In this document: positions 1-12,200 of the stretch, piece after piece
Numbering within the stretch: position 1 is the first letter of the stretch
Layout: each line of letters begins with the position of its first letter
DNA from: Metaphire vulgaris
Lineage: Eukaryota > Annelida > Clitellata > Crassiclitellata > Megascolecidae
Assembly (NCBI GenBank): GCA_018105865.1
Contig: CM030832.1
Location: 19,101,519-19,165,518 of the forward strand
Direction of reading: 5' to 3'
DNA length: 64,000 nucleotides
Position numbers and translations under genes: made by a program
The notes under the pieces: model-generated
Told to the model about the DNA's origin: nothing
The model's input: only the letters and a program-made list of their open reading frames with translations
The model's database searches: none

Positions 1-137
1 CTTGTCCTTCCAGCTCAGTTAAATGATCAAGCATTAACTGTGACAATATTATAAAACAAGAAATTACCAGAATTAATAACTTTTAAACAGAATTCTTTAC
101 ACTAAAAGTCAAATTAAATTCAACTGACTGCACTCAC

Positions 138-203
138 ACGTTCACTCCATGACACAGATGTCACAGAATCTGTTTCACATGACAAATCACAAAGTCTTGT
201 AAC
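138..203 (-). CDS. FZR1: FZR1 coding exon 6 (first WD40 blade)
   Basis: 22 codons, VTRLCDLS...[11 protein letters not shown]. This continues exactly from ACTSQ of exon 5, as in known FZR1 ([19 protein letters not shown]). Acceptor TTACTCAG, donor CGT|GTGAGT (consensus), phase 0-0. The next expected exon (GNLVAVGTHKG...) is not in the window and should follow beyond coordinate 1. Confidence 0.94.
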
Positions 204-3200
204 CTGAGTAATAAAAATAAGTAACATTGCAATTCTCAAAATAATGTCTAAGTATGTATGACAAACTTCCATAATGAAACACTGAATACCATGAAATTAT
301 AACAAGCTGCAGGCAGCTAAGAATATGACTGGATATGATTGACATTTTTTATGTCACTGGAAGTTTAACATGAAATTATTTTGTTGCCTGCCAGTTCCAT
401 TGCTTCAACCCTTAAACTTCATATAACTTTTTGCTGCATTTACATTAGCAGCATTGGGTGGTATTCAGCAGTCTTGATCCCAGCCTCTCACAAAATGATG
501 TGTGAGATTTGCACAAATCAATTGAAATAACTTGCTGGATATCAGGTTCACCATTGAAGACCTTAAATTTATAGTGGCAGTACCGTATTTGCACAATTAT
601 TACCTGCGGGTAATACAAGAAATTACAAACCACAGCTCCCCTTGCGGGGTATATTCATATGCGAGTTATACTGAAAACTTGAAACCTCGTCAACGCTCTT
701 GGCGCCCCGTCAGTGCTTTCGGCGCCCTGTACATCATAGCGTCGACACTTCCATATACCTGAAGACTAGCAAATGCGGGTTATATAACCCCGAGACTTAA
801 GAAATCCAACAAAGATTCTGCCGATTGTGAAGTCGTACAGACAGTATTATCAAAGTTTCTCCAGCGGCTTGTTTCTCATCAACTCATTCGCTGCCTGACA
901 ACATCCAATCTGCTTCCCGATATACAGTCTGCAAACCGTACCTACCACTCTACTGAAACCTCAGTGTTGAAAGTTACATCTGACATTCTTCGTACACTCG
1001 ACATGAAGGATGTAGCAGTCATCGTGCCGCTGAACCTTACTGCCGCCTTTGACACAGTGGACTATGGAATGCTGCTGCATAAGATGGAAGCTTCGTTCAG
1101 AGTGGGCGGCTCAGTGCTCCACTAGTTCACTTCCTACCTATCGAATTGCATGCAAAACGTACGCTGCTCCAACCTCGCTACGCCGCTGATCCAGGTATTG
1201 TGCGGGGTTCCACAGAGGTCCGTCCTTGAACCTATTCTCTTCGCTCTCTGCATTGCCAACATAGTGAGCATCATTCAGCGGTTTGGACTGCATGCCCACC
1301 TCCATGCAAACGATACACAGGTCTACGGGGGGCTATAACCCTGCGACAACCGAACTGCTCCAGCAGAGAATCAAGCTGTGGTTGACAGAGTTGTCCAAGT
1401 AGCTGAGGTCACATCGGCTACAGCTGAATGCTGCTAAAACCGAGGTCCTTTGGTTGGCTGCTGAGAGCAAAAACATTTGATACCGTCAACCTGCAATGCA
1501 TAGACGGAATTGAAGTGCAGCCGGTGTCGTCGGTGCGGAACCTTGGGATATTCCTGAATAGTGTCGTATCAATGAAGACACATAATGACAAAGACTGTGG
1601 CTGGATGCTTCAATGTCCTCAGGCTGATTAAAAGTCTCTGTCGTTCAGTGTCAGCCACTGCACTCAAAACACTGGTCTCCACTCTAGTGTTGACCAAATT
1701 AGATTATGGCTATGCTACCCTCACCAAAATATGGAAAAACCTTCTCAACCGTCTTCAGTCCGTTCTGAACGCTGCTGCTTGTATGATCTGCCATATTCCA
1801 CCAGGTGAACATGTGCCTCCATCACTTTGTAATTTGCACTGACTGTCAGTGCCAGAAAGAATCCACTTCAAGCTTGCGTTATTAGCCTACCGATGCCTGA
1901 ATGGGGTCAGCCCTGCATACCTGGAGACTGAACTGGTACGAGTGGCTGACTTAGAAGGACAGCAATGCCTGAGATCCATCTGATCCACCTCACTTGTCGT
2001 CTGAGGACGCACCTTCTGTCGGTGATTGCGCATTCCCTGTGGCCGCGTCAAGAGCGTGGAACTGTCTACCTCCAGCTGTGAAACTCTGTCCATCTCTCAA
2101 CATCTTCAAAGATAAACTTAAAACCTGGCTATTCCGCAGGAGCTACTGATGATTTCTTGTGTTTTTGTAATGTGTTCACGTGGTTATTATAGGACGAGTT
2201 ACCACAATAATCAGTACCTTGTAATAAAATAATAAATAATACATAATAACTATATATATCTATCACATCACTGCATACGCCATTCACATATAGATATTAC
2301 GTCACTAATATGTTGTCTCTCTGCTATTGATGGCAGATATTAATGTTAAACATAACTAGGGGTGTCAACGAGTGCCTGGGAAACTGGGTACCCATTGGAT
2401 TCTTATTACCTGGGCAGCAAAATTGGGTACAGGCACCCCCAAAAACACGACCCTTATGACAAACTCCTCCTCCATTCACTGCAACTAAGGACAGAATCAT
2501 TAATTGCCACACTCTGAGGGGGAGTGTGATAGTGACACCATTATGTCACCCTCCCGTCATTGATAAAATCATTAATTGCAGCTACAGAAGGGGAGAGGAG
2601 GGTGATGTGTGACAAAACGGAGGAGGTAGTCTAATAGTTGCAAGACAGCTGGAGGGGTAGTGTAGTTATTTAGCTGGGTGTACAAATAAGAGGCCACAAT
2701 GAAGATTATGCTAATTCAGGTAACCAAACATAATTTGGATGGGTGTAGCTGGGTAACCTTTTAAAAAATATTGACAGCCCTAAATGTAACCTAGTATAAT
2801 AATGGCCTATGTGTAGTTCAAGCTCTTGGTTTTAAAAGCACTATGTATTTTTAAGCTCACACCCACCCTCCCACTCATGTAACGTTTCATAACATTTTTA
2901 AGGACCCCACTGACCTACCCTCCAGCATTAAGAATAAGTCTACATAATTATGCAATGACCCCTAAACATCAACACATTTCATGATACAGCAAGTTAACAT
3001 CATGTTGCATTGCTGAATTATTTTGGCATGTCAATATTTGAATTAGTCTGTATATCAATATTTGAATTAGTCTTGCCTTCTGTAATTATCTGTAACTCTC
3101 AAGCCAAATTTAGATGCCTAATGAACTTTCTGAATTTTGTTATAACTACATGACTTAGAATTTCTAAGTCTGCTCACCAAATACAACTTCAAAAACAACA

Positions 3201-6200
3201 TTATGATGAATTTACAGTAGATTAAGATCTAAATTTCAGAACCAAATATAGAGGAGTACTCCTGGCAGATTTCTTTGAAAACTAATATTCCAATATCAAA
3301 CTATTCAATAAGTGATTTTAAAACAATATACCCCGGTAATTTGTAAAGTGTGAAATTCATGAATGCTCAATTGACCAGTGAACTTGCATTACAATTTTCT
3401 AACTTAAAAAATAAACCAACACAAAACATATTATCAGTTAACAGAAAAAGCTAAAATAATATTCTGAGAAAACTTGTTTAATGGCTAAGGTTCATTCAAT
3501 TAGAATGACTGTATGCAATTTTGGCTAAAGTCACAGGTTTCCTGGCTATCAAAAAAGAGGTTCACAGCTTTTGAAAGATTACAGAACACTGCATAAGAGG
3601 ATATACGTATACACATGTAGCGCTTCAATGCTGTTAATGGATCAACAAATATTATATTTAGTCTAATTAAAGAGTAAAGGTCAGCAGTGTCGAGTCTATA
3701 CAGCAGGGGACAAACACCGATCCTTCTTCTTTCTTCTTCTTTATGTGTCGTCCTCTATCAGAGGGTTGACAGTCATTTTCCTCCAATTCTCTCTATCTTC
3801 TGCCACTCTTTTTAGGGCTCCATAGTTCTTTGTGTTTGCCCATTCAAAGATGTCATCCATCCAGCTTCTTCTCGGTCGCCCCCTTCCCCTTGTTCCTTCT
3901 ATTCTACCTTCCATTATTATCAGTGATAGGTCTCCGTGACCAGCGTAGAACATTTTTCATCGTATCATTTCCTGTTTCCGCATTGCTGTTGTTTTGCTTC
4001 TTTCTAGGACTCTGTTGTTTGTAACCTTGTCCATCCAGTTGATCCTCAAGATCCTTCTATAAAACAAAAATTCAAAGGCCATGATCTTTTTCATAATTTT
4101 CCTGTTCATTGTCCAGGTTTCACATCCATAAGTCAGCACAAGGAAGATGCAGCATTGGATGAGCCTTTTCATGCACTCGATGTTGAGATCTCTTCTCATA
4201 AGCTCTTTCCTCTTCCAAAAGGCTTCCTTGGCCATACCTATTCTTATTCTGATCTTCTCATTTTGACCGTCGTCTGTGATATAACTCCAAAGGTATTTAT
4301 AACCTTCCACCTGCTGAAGCTGTACATTGTCGATAATGATATTGCACTTTTTCTGAGCTTCTTTGCCGACTATCATGATTTTTGTCTTTTCAAGTTTAAT
4401 TCTATTCCGTATTCTTTTCCCATCTTAACTATGTTCATCACCAGGGTCTTCAAGTCTTCTTCATTTTCAGTTAATAGGGTGGTGTCATCTGCAAATCTTA
4501 TGTTGTTTATATCGTACCGTCCTGTTTTAACTCCAGGTAATCCATTCAGGGCTCCTGATAGTAGGCATTCACTATAGAGAATAAATAATATGGGTGACAG
4601 CATGCATCCCTGTCTTACTCCTCTTCGGATTTTAAAATATTTTGTTTCTCCTGATTTAGTCCTGAAACAAGCTTCTTCATTTCAGTACAGATGTTCTATC
4701 AGCTTTCTTTCCAAGTCTGGTATCCCTACTAGTTTCATGACTTCCCTTAATTTGTCATGTTTCACTTTATCAAAAGCTCTTTGAAAATCTATGAAGCATA
4801 TGTAGGTAGTCTTTTTCATGTCTAGATTTCTTTCATATCCAATATAGTTCACAGTTGTAGGATAGCCTCCTCTTGTGCATTTGCCTTTTCTAAATCCGGG
4901 TTTTATTTTCAGGAATGAGTTTTGCTATGAATGGAGTGATTCTGTCTTTTATTGAGTGCAGCAGAATTTTTGAGGAATGTGAGGTCAGACTTATTGTCTT
5001 AAAGTCGTTGCACTGTTTTGCCTTCTAAGTCTTAGGGATGGGAATAAATATGCATTTTAGAAATTCATCTGGTATTTCTTCTGTACTGTATATTTTATTT
5101 ATTAGTGTTGTCATTATCTCTATTCCTCTTTGTCCATGTCTCTGTAAAAACGCTGCCGGTATTTCATCTGGTCCAGGACAGTTCTTTTTTGGCAGTTTTC
5201 TTATTATTAATTACATTTCTTTGGTTATTAGGTTTTGAGCATTTGTTGGATTCCAGTTCTCTTCTTCTCCTCTGTTGTCTGTGTACAAATTTTCCACGTA
5301 TTCTTCCCATCTGTTTAGTATTTCTACTTCATTTGTCAAGAGATTACCATTTTTGCTTTCAGTCTTGTTGAAGTGTTTTTGATGAATTGTGTCATTTCAT
5401 TTACCTTCTTATAGAACAATGGATTATGTCTTTTGTCCAGTTCCCCCAATTCTTGACACTTTTCTCTGAAGAAGTCTGCTTTTGCTTTTCTACAGTTTTT
5501 GTATTTTGTGATGAATGTCCTTCAGGAACACCAAATGAAACATGGAATCAACTTGAGCACAAATGCTCCATAACAATCATTCGAGATCATTTTGAGAGTT
5601 AAATCCGTGAAGGAAACAGGAGAAGATGTTGTCAAGATCTGCAATGGTTTAAGTTCTAAGTTGAAGTAACATCATGAGTTTCCTTTCTCCAGCAGGATGT
5701 CCTGTGTTTTCATGACTGCTGACAACTGCAATCCACCCAGCAGTGTTATATTCGTTAAAAAAATAAAAATAAAAACTCAAATTATTTTAATTTTGGTACC
5801 TAAACCTAAAACTATTTACAAAATGAAAACTAAATAAAAACTAAAATAGCCGCTCAAAAAGAAAATAAAAATGATTTGCAAAACTAAAATTGTTAAAATA
5901 TTTTTAAAATGTTTCAAAAATCAGTATGTTATTTTTGGATTAAATATGAAAACATTAGCATACTGGCACAAATTTTAATTATGATTAAAGTCAATGGCCC
6001 TAAGACTTGTTGCAGTGCAACAGCTTATTTATGAGCATTCTTTGTTCATTTTCATCCAATCAAACTATGTACCAAAATAGTCTTACAGAAATCTTTGCAA
6101 TTTGCTTCTGTGCAACATTCACAACATACAAATTCATATGTTCTGTTTTATTTTGTGCAGTCTCTGCATAAAAGATGTGCAGTTAAAATTTTAACAAGAA

Positions 6201-9200
6201 TAAGCACTATTAAGCAGTGCTGAAGGTCAGCCGGAACACGACGGAACTGAGTTCCGGCACTTTTTTGGAACATGAAAATTTTTTTCCATAATTTTTCAAT
6301 ATTTGTTCCAATATTGTAAAAGCACTGTGTACTTGTTGCAAAACTATTAAGCTAAGATTTAAAAAGCGCTATAGAAAAGTAAATGATGGCTACCCATAGT
6401 TCGTTAGGGTTAGGCTAGGGTTGTGCCAAGAGAGTTCCTGCACCTTTTTTCAGACTATCAGCACTGAGGTTGCAAACAAAACAAAATATGGATTTTTAAA
6501 ATATAATGAAAATAAGAATAAAAGCAAGAATTCCATTTAAAGAGAATAAGTCTACAGTAAGTCACTCACAGGTTGCAAACATGACAAAATATGGATTTTT
6601 AAAATATAATGAAAATAAGAATAAAAGCATGTGCCTGACAGACATCAGATGGGCCAATTTGAAAGAGTTAGCTTCTGTTCTGTTTTCTTACCTGACTGGT
6701 ACAAGCACTCCAAAGATAGACACAAGAACCAAGACCAACACTAAGAATGTTTTGAGATGACCAATCAACTAAATTAAGATAGAAATCATCTTGCAGCTCA
6801 GGTGCATCAAGAACTTTAAATGGAATTCGTGAGATCTTCCTTACAGCCTATACAATTGAAAATTCATAAGAAAAATTTTATTAAATGCATGCAAACATTC
6901 CCATCAACTCAGCACTCTGATGAAATCAATTATTTAAACCAGGGGTGGCCAAACCCATAGAAGGTGAGAGCCACAAATGACAATTTTCAAAAGCTTTGAA
7001 GCAGCAGTGTCACAATTAGACATGAAAATGAGGTAGTGTGATCCAAATCTTAGCAAAATATCATTAAATCTTGGCTGCTATTTATAAGGGATCTATGATA
7101 AAACTGGCAAAAAGGCAATATTACAGTTGTGTGGCAATTGCATGCTTCTGTTGATCTGTTTATCTGCTAATAAAAATTAACTTTTCATGGGCTGCACTCT
7201 GCAAGAAGAGTCACATGCAGCTCGTGAGCTGCAGTTTGGCCGACCCGATTTAAACAAACAAGTTAATCGCAAATATTCAAAATTTAAAAAATTCTATCAA
7301 GCAAGAAATTAAACTGAATACAGTAAGCTATGAGCATGAATCATCCAGACAAACTTGTCAAACTATACTTCACATTCTTAACCTTTTGCTCGGGTTAGCC
7401 GTTTTAAGACGGCGGCGGAAAACTTTGACCAAACAGGGTTAGCCGTCTATAGACGGCGCGCTATATAAGCGACTGCGTACTGCGGACCTGCACGATTTTC
7501 AAAAATCCAACCGAGTTAGCTCACATCCATTCGATAGGCGGCAGCACCGTTTTCGATAATACTGACTATATATGCAAGGGATATTGACTGTAGACTGACC
7601 AAGGCTGGAAAATGTATAGGAAAAATCTTCAGCCGGAGGCTAGAATGGCCATAACTATGCCGAATATGGTCCGATCTTCAAAATTTTTGCACTATTCTGT
7701 TCCAATTACACCACCCAACAACTTTCCCGCTCACAGTTGGGGGGTCACCGCTGAAAAAATTTTTTTATTGAGCTTTGAAAAATTTTTTGTCGGAGATGGT
7801 CCGATTTTGGGGTGTAGAGTGGACCCTACCCCCAAAATTTCTTTTGCACGGATGGTTCGAAAGCCCAATAAAAATGCTCAACAATGGTGCAAACCGCATC
7901 TTTCTAGCTTCTATATAGCCTGAAATATACCGAGTTGTTCGGTTTATCACATTGAAAATCCGTTCGCGTAATTGTCATTTCAGCAAGCAATTGGTACTTG
8001 GGTATGAAACTCCATAATTACCCCAAAAATGGTCCGATCTTCAAAATTTTTGCACCATTCTGTTCCAATTACACTCCTCTAGAACTCTATCGCTCACATT
8101 TGGGGGTTTACCGCTGAAGACGTTTTGCTATTGACCTTTGATCAAAATTTGAACAAAATGTTGGGGAGGGGTCCGATTTTGGGGTGTAGAGTGGTCCCTA
8201 CCCCCAACTTTTTTCTTTTGGCACGGATGGATAGAAAGAGCAATAAAAATGCTCAACAACGGTGCAAACCGCATCTTTCTAGCTTCTATATAGCCTGAAA
8301 TTTAGTAAGTTTATAGCGTATATGTTCACGTTTTCATACGAACGCCTTTTCCAAAAATTAATTCCCCCGACGCGGGATGACTTTAAAAATTTAATTCCCC
8401 CTTTAAAAGGTTAAAACAGACAATCAGTGTGGTTTCAGTTCTTGATTATTTTTCAGTTTCAGTTACAGTTAAAGTTAATTGAATTATTATTCAGTTGTTT
8501 TCAGTTCAAGTTCTTGTCATTTTTCAGTTTCATTTTCAGTTCTTTTTCAGTTATTTTCACTTAATTGCCATTATTATTATTATTATCCAGGACAATTTAT
8601 ATAGCGCTGTACGCATGGTTTAAAATCCAAAATCAAAAGCGGTTTGACACCGCCGACATGTCAATGAAGGTCAGAAGGTGGCGATGTTAAAATCCACTGT
8701 GATGATAGAAAAAACTTTGCTGCCGTGAAGAAGTCCGGTGCAAAGTGCTTTAGAAGCGGTCCTTCAAGGAAAACTAGCCCCATTGACATGCCGAGGAGCA
8801 GAAGATGATGTTGAAAGTCAGTGAGTTGGTAGTAGGAGTTTCTCCGTGCGGATATAACCACCGGAAAAGTTCCTGAAGAAGCGGTCTTCCGCAAGAAGAT
8901 AGTTCCGTAGTCCAAATCGGCAAAACCGACGAAGATGGAAAATCCAGCGAAGTCCAGAAACGACAGCCAACCGCAAATCCGCCGAATTTTCATGCAGCAG
9001 CCGATGCGGCTGACTTTGGCGCACACCCGACGGATGGCGACTGACTTGAACTTCCAGGACGACGTGGAAAGGTAGAGGTCTGAGGACAGCACGAGACACG
9101 TCGGAACCGAAGAGCGGAACGCCGTCCTCGCGAAGATGAATGCTCGAGCGAAGCCCAGAACGACAGTCGATCATCGCATGGCGCCATAACAATAGCCATC

Positions 9201-12200
9201 ATGGCGACGTCCTGCACAAGCGGCGAGACCGACTCGAGGCTTCCGAAACGATCGCGAAACAGTTGAGGACAGCCAAAACTCTTCAGCAGACCGATGGACT
9301 CGAAGAAATCCTCATCTCCGGTGCAACGTGGCATGTACAAACGCATGCAAGGCAGCCATAGATAGGCGCCATAATACATTAATGAAATTTCTGTTTTTTT
9401 CTTATTTGGCGCCACTATCGTAATGTCCAGGGCATCAGCCGATGGGGCACCATTCCAAATCGAGTTAACTACTACCGTATTTTCGCGCATATAAGACGCA
9501 CCCGCGTATAAGACGCACTAGCGTATAAGACGCACCCGCGTATAAGACGCACCCGCGTATAAGACGCGGGTTTTGTTGTTTGTGTTAAAATAATTTTGGA
9601 TAAGACGCACCCACATATAAGACGCACGCTCCCGGCGAAAGGCGCGCCCCGGCGACCCGTCAGCACTCGTCGACCGGTCGCCGCTCCCGGCAACCCGTCG
9701 CTCCCGTCGGCATCCCGTCCCGCCGGCGCCCCGCCGGCGCTCCCGGAGACCCGTCGGCGCTCCTGGCGCCCCGTCGGCGCTCCCGGCGACCCGTCGGCGC
9801 ATCCGTCGGCGCTCCCGGCCTCGTCGGCGCTCCCGGCGACACGTCGGCGTCGGCGCGTCGGCGCTCCCGGCATCCGGCGCTCGGCGACCCGTCGGCGACC
9901 CGGCAACCCGTCGGCGCGCCCAGGCGACACGTCGGCGCTCGGAGGCGACCCGTCGGCGCTCCCGGCAACCCGTCGGCGCTCCGAGACCCGTCGGCGCTCC
10001 TGCAGACCGGCGTCGGCGCTTCATGTTCCAAAAAATTTAGATAAGACGGAGACGCACCAAGGGGGCTAATTGTGTAAAATTCGCTCCCGGACCCGTCGGC
10101 GCTCTCAGGCGACCCGTCGGCGCTCCCGGCAACCCGTCGGCGCCCGTCGGCGTCCCAGCGCCCCGTCGGGCGCTCCCGCCGGCGCTCCCGGACACCCGTC
10201 GGCGGCGCCCCGGCGCGGCGCCCCGTCGGCGGTACACCCGTCGGCGCTCCCGGCGCCCCGTTGGCGCTCTAGGTGAGCCGCCGGCGCTCTAGGCGACTCG
10301 TCGGCACAGTTATTCATGTTCCAAAAAATTTAGATAAGACGCACCCGAGTATAAGACGCACCAAGGGGGCTAATTGTGTAAAAATTCGTATAAGCCGCGG
10401 CTTATATGCGCGAAAATACGGTACTACTTCTCTTTCGTCCCTCTCGTTTTATGATTTCCGCTGCAATCGCTACCTGATTAGAATCAATGGTGGCCAGGCA
10501 GCCCCTATCCACCGAACGCCGAGTAGGAAATCATTAATTAATCCTAATTACCCACTTACAAATACAATCCGGTTATTATTTTCTTTATTAGTTTGCTAAA
10601 TAAATAAAGATATGACTCACTGTATTCTCCTCCACATATAGTGAAAAAAGATCAACTCAGCTTAAAACGATTTTAAAGTAACATGTAAAAATTCCTAATT
10701 TAGCGACGGAAGCAGGAAGACAAAAGCTCTCTTTGCATGGTGTTATCGCTACAACATTGCAAATATCCTGCATCCCTAGTTAAACTGCGCAGATTACCCC
10801 TAATTTCGGAAGATCGAGAGCTTCAATGTGTTCACTAGAAGATCTTTTCTTTGGGTGTTTGACTTCTTAAGTTTGCCATTTATTTTTCAGTTATTTTAAC
10901 TATTTCAGTTCTTTATTTTTCAGTTCCAGTTCCAGTTATTGGCATTTTTCAGTTTCAGTTTCAGTTAACTGATTGGTTATTTTTCAGTTAACTGATATTT
11001 CAGTTTCAGTTACAGTTAACTGAAACCACACTGCAGACAATGCATAATAACAGACTTAAATTCACAAATGAGCATGTGTCAAGTCTAGGGATGACAATGC
11101 CTTGATGGAATTATTAGTACCAAACACAAATAACATCTGTTATTGCCAACTGTTGTCATAGGCCAGCTCCAAACAAAGGTCTGCCTCTACCAGGTGTATA
11201 TACTTCCAGTGCTCCTTTATGGAGCTGAAGCATGGACACTGGCATCTTTGTTGAACCATAGACTATTCTTTCCATCAATGGTGTCTCCAAGGACTGCTTT
11301 GTACACCTTACACCTTGAACATGACCAAAGCAGAAGTCTTCCAGCTCACGGGCAAGGGTTCAATCTCAGCCAAAATTCATGCCAGTAGGTTGCACGTATT
11401 TGGACAAGTTGCACGGTCCAAACCATACGTGCTACAATTTTTGGCCCACCTAAACACTGGAAGCATCCAGTTGCAAGATCACACACCACCTGGTCAAGGA
11501 CAATGATGTTCTGTGGCTTTGGCTGATACTTTTGATATCTGTCGAGCATGATTCCTCAGACGTGAAAGTCAAGTGGATTGATATCTGGGGAGTTGGGTAG
11601 CCAGTCATCTTTCTTGATGAAATCTGGACAATTTTGCTTCAGAAAATCCTGGGTCCTGAGAGCAGAGTGGGCAGGTGCTCCATCTTGTTGGAATATAAAA
11701 TCTTCTCCTAGCAAATCATGAAAGTCCTGCAGGAGATCTGGTAGCAGCTGAGTTACGTAGCACTCGGCATTCACTTTGGATTTGTCTGGTACGAAGTGCA
11801 GACGACCCTTGCCCTGATGGCACACTCCAGCAGACACCATGACATGTCAGAAAAACATTGCCCGCTGCTTGACAAGTTGTTCTGATGGCAAATCTCTTTT
11901 CCTTCCCACACCCCACACATGCTTGCTTTGACTGTTGACTGGTGGATCAAGCTAGAAGGCCTTTTCGTCAGTGAAAAACACCTTCTTAAGTCCCATCAAA
12001 CGTCTGCAGCGAGACAAGCGCTTGTTCCTGGCTGCGACATTGTAAATTTTAAAATGTGCGTCTCTTTAGCTTTTTGGCCATATTTCAGCAAACACTAAAG
12101 ACATCAGCATGCATTTGGCAATTACATCAGAAACATCCCCAGGTATATGGCATATACATTTTATTGAAATCACTACACACACGGCTGAGATATTAAATGT

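Larger units (their letters stand above)
8425..11033. mobile_element. hAT element shell, 2.6 kb, with nested insertions
   Basis: Exact 8-bp duplication CAGACAAT at 8417-8424 and 11034-11041. The 16-bp inverted end CAGTGTGGTTTCAGTT is present on both sides, continued inward by many TTTCAGTT repeats (8440-8560 and 10880-11030). The interior holds a LINE-tail-like sequence and the MITE at 9475-10421. No hAT transposase recognised. Confidence 0.85.

Noticed and set aside
445..633. Minus-strand frame near exon 6 as an additional FZR1 exon
   Set aside because: Exon 5 (ACTSQ) continues directly into exon 6 (VTRLCDL), leaving no room for coding sequence.
4155..5602. Plus-strand hydrophobic frames
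   Set aside because: Antisense shadows of the RTE at 3716-5560.
6215..6466. hAT MITE with confirmed target duplication
   Set aside because: Ends look right but the flanking octamers do not match, so only a tentative feature is listed.
9625..10310. Regular short repeats suggesting a CRISPR array
   Set aside because: Units are degenerate and contiguous without unique spacers, in a eukaryotic intron; it is a minisatellite.
9472..10317. Many overlapping long open frames rich in Arg, Pro, Gly and Ala
   Set aside because: They occur in several frames on both strands over a GC-rich minisatellite inside a MITE; no start context, domain or splice support.
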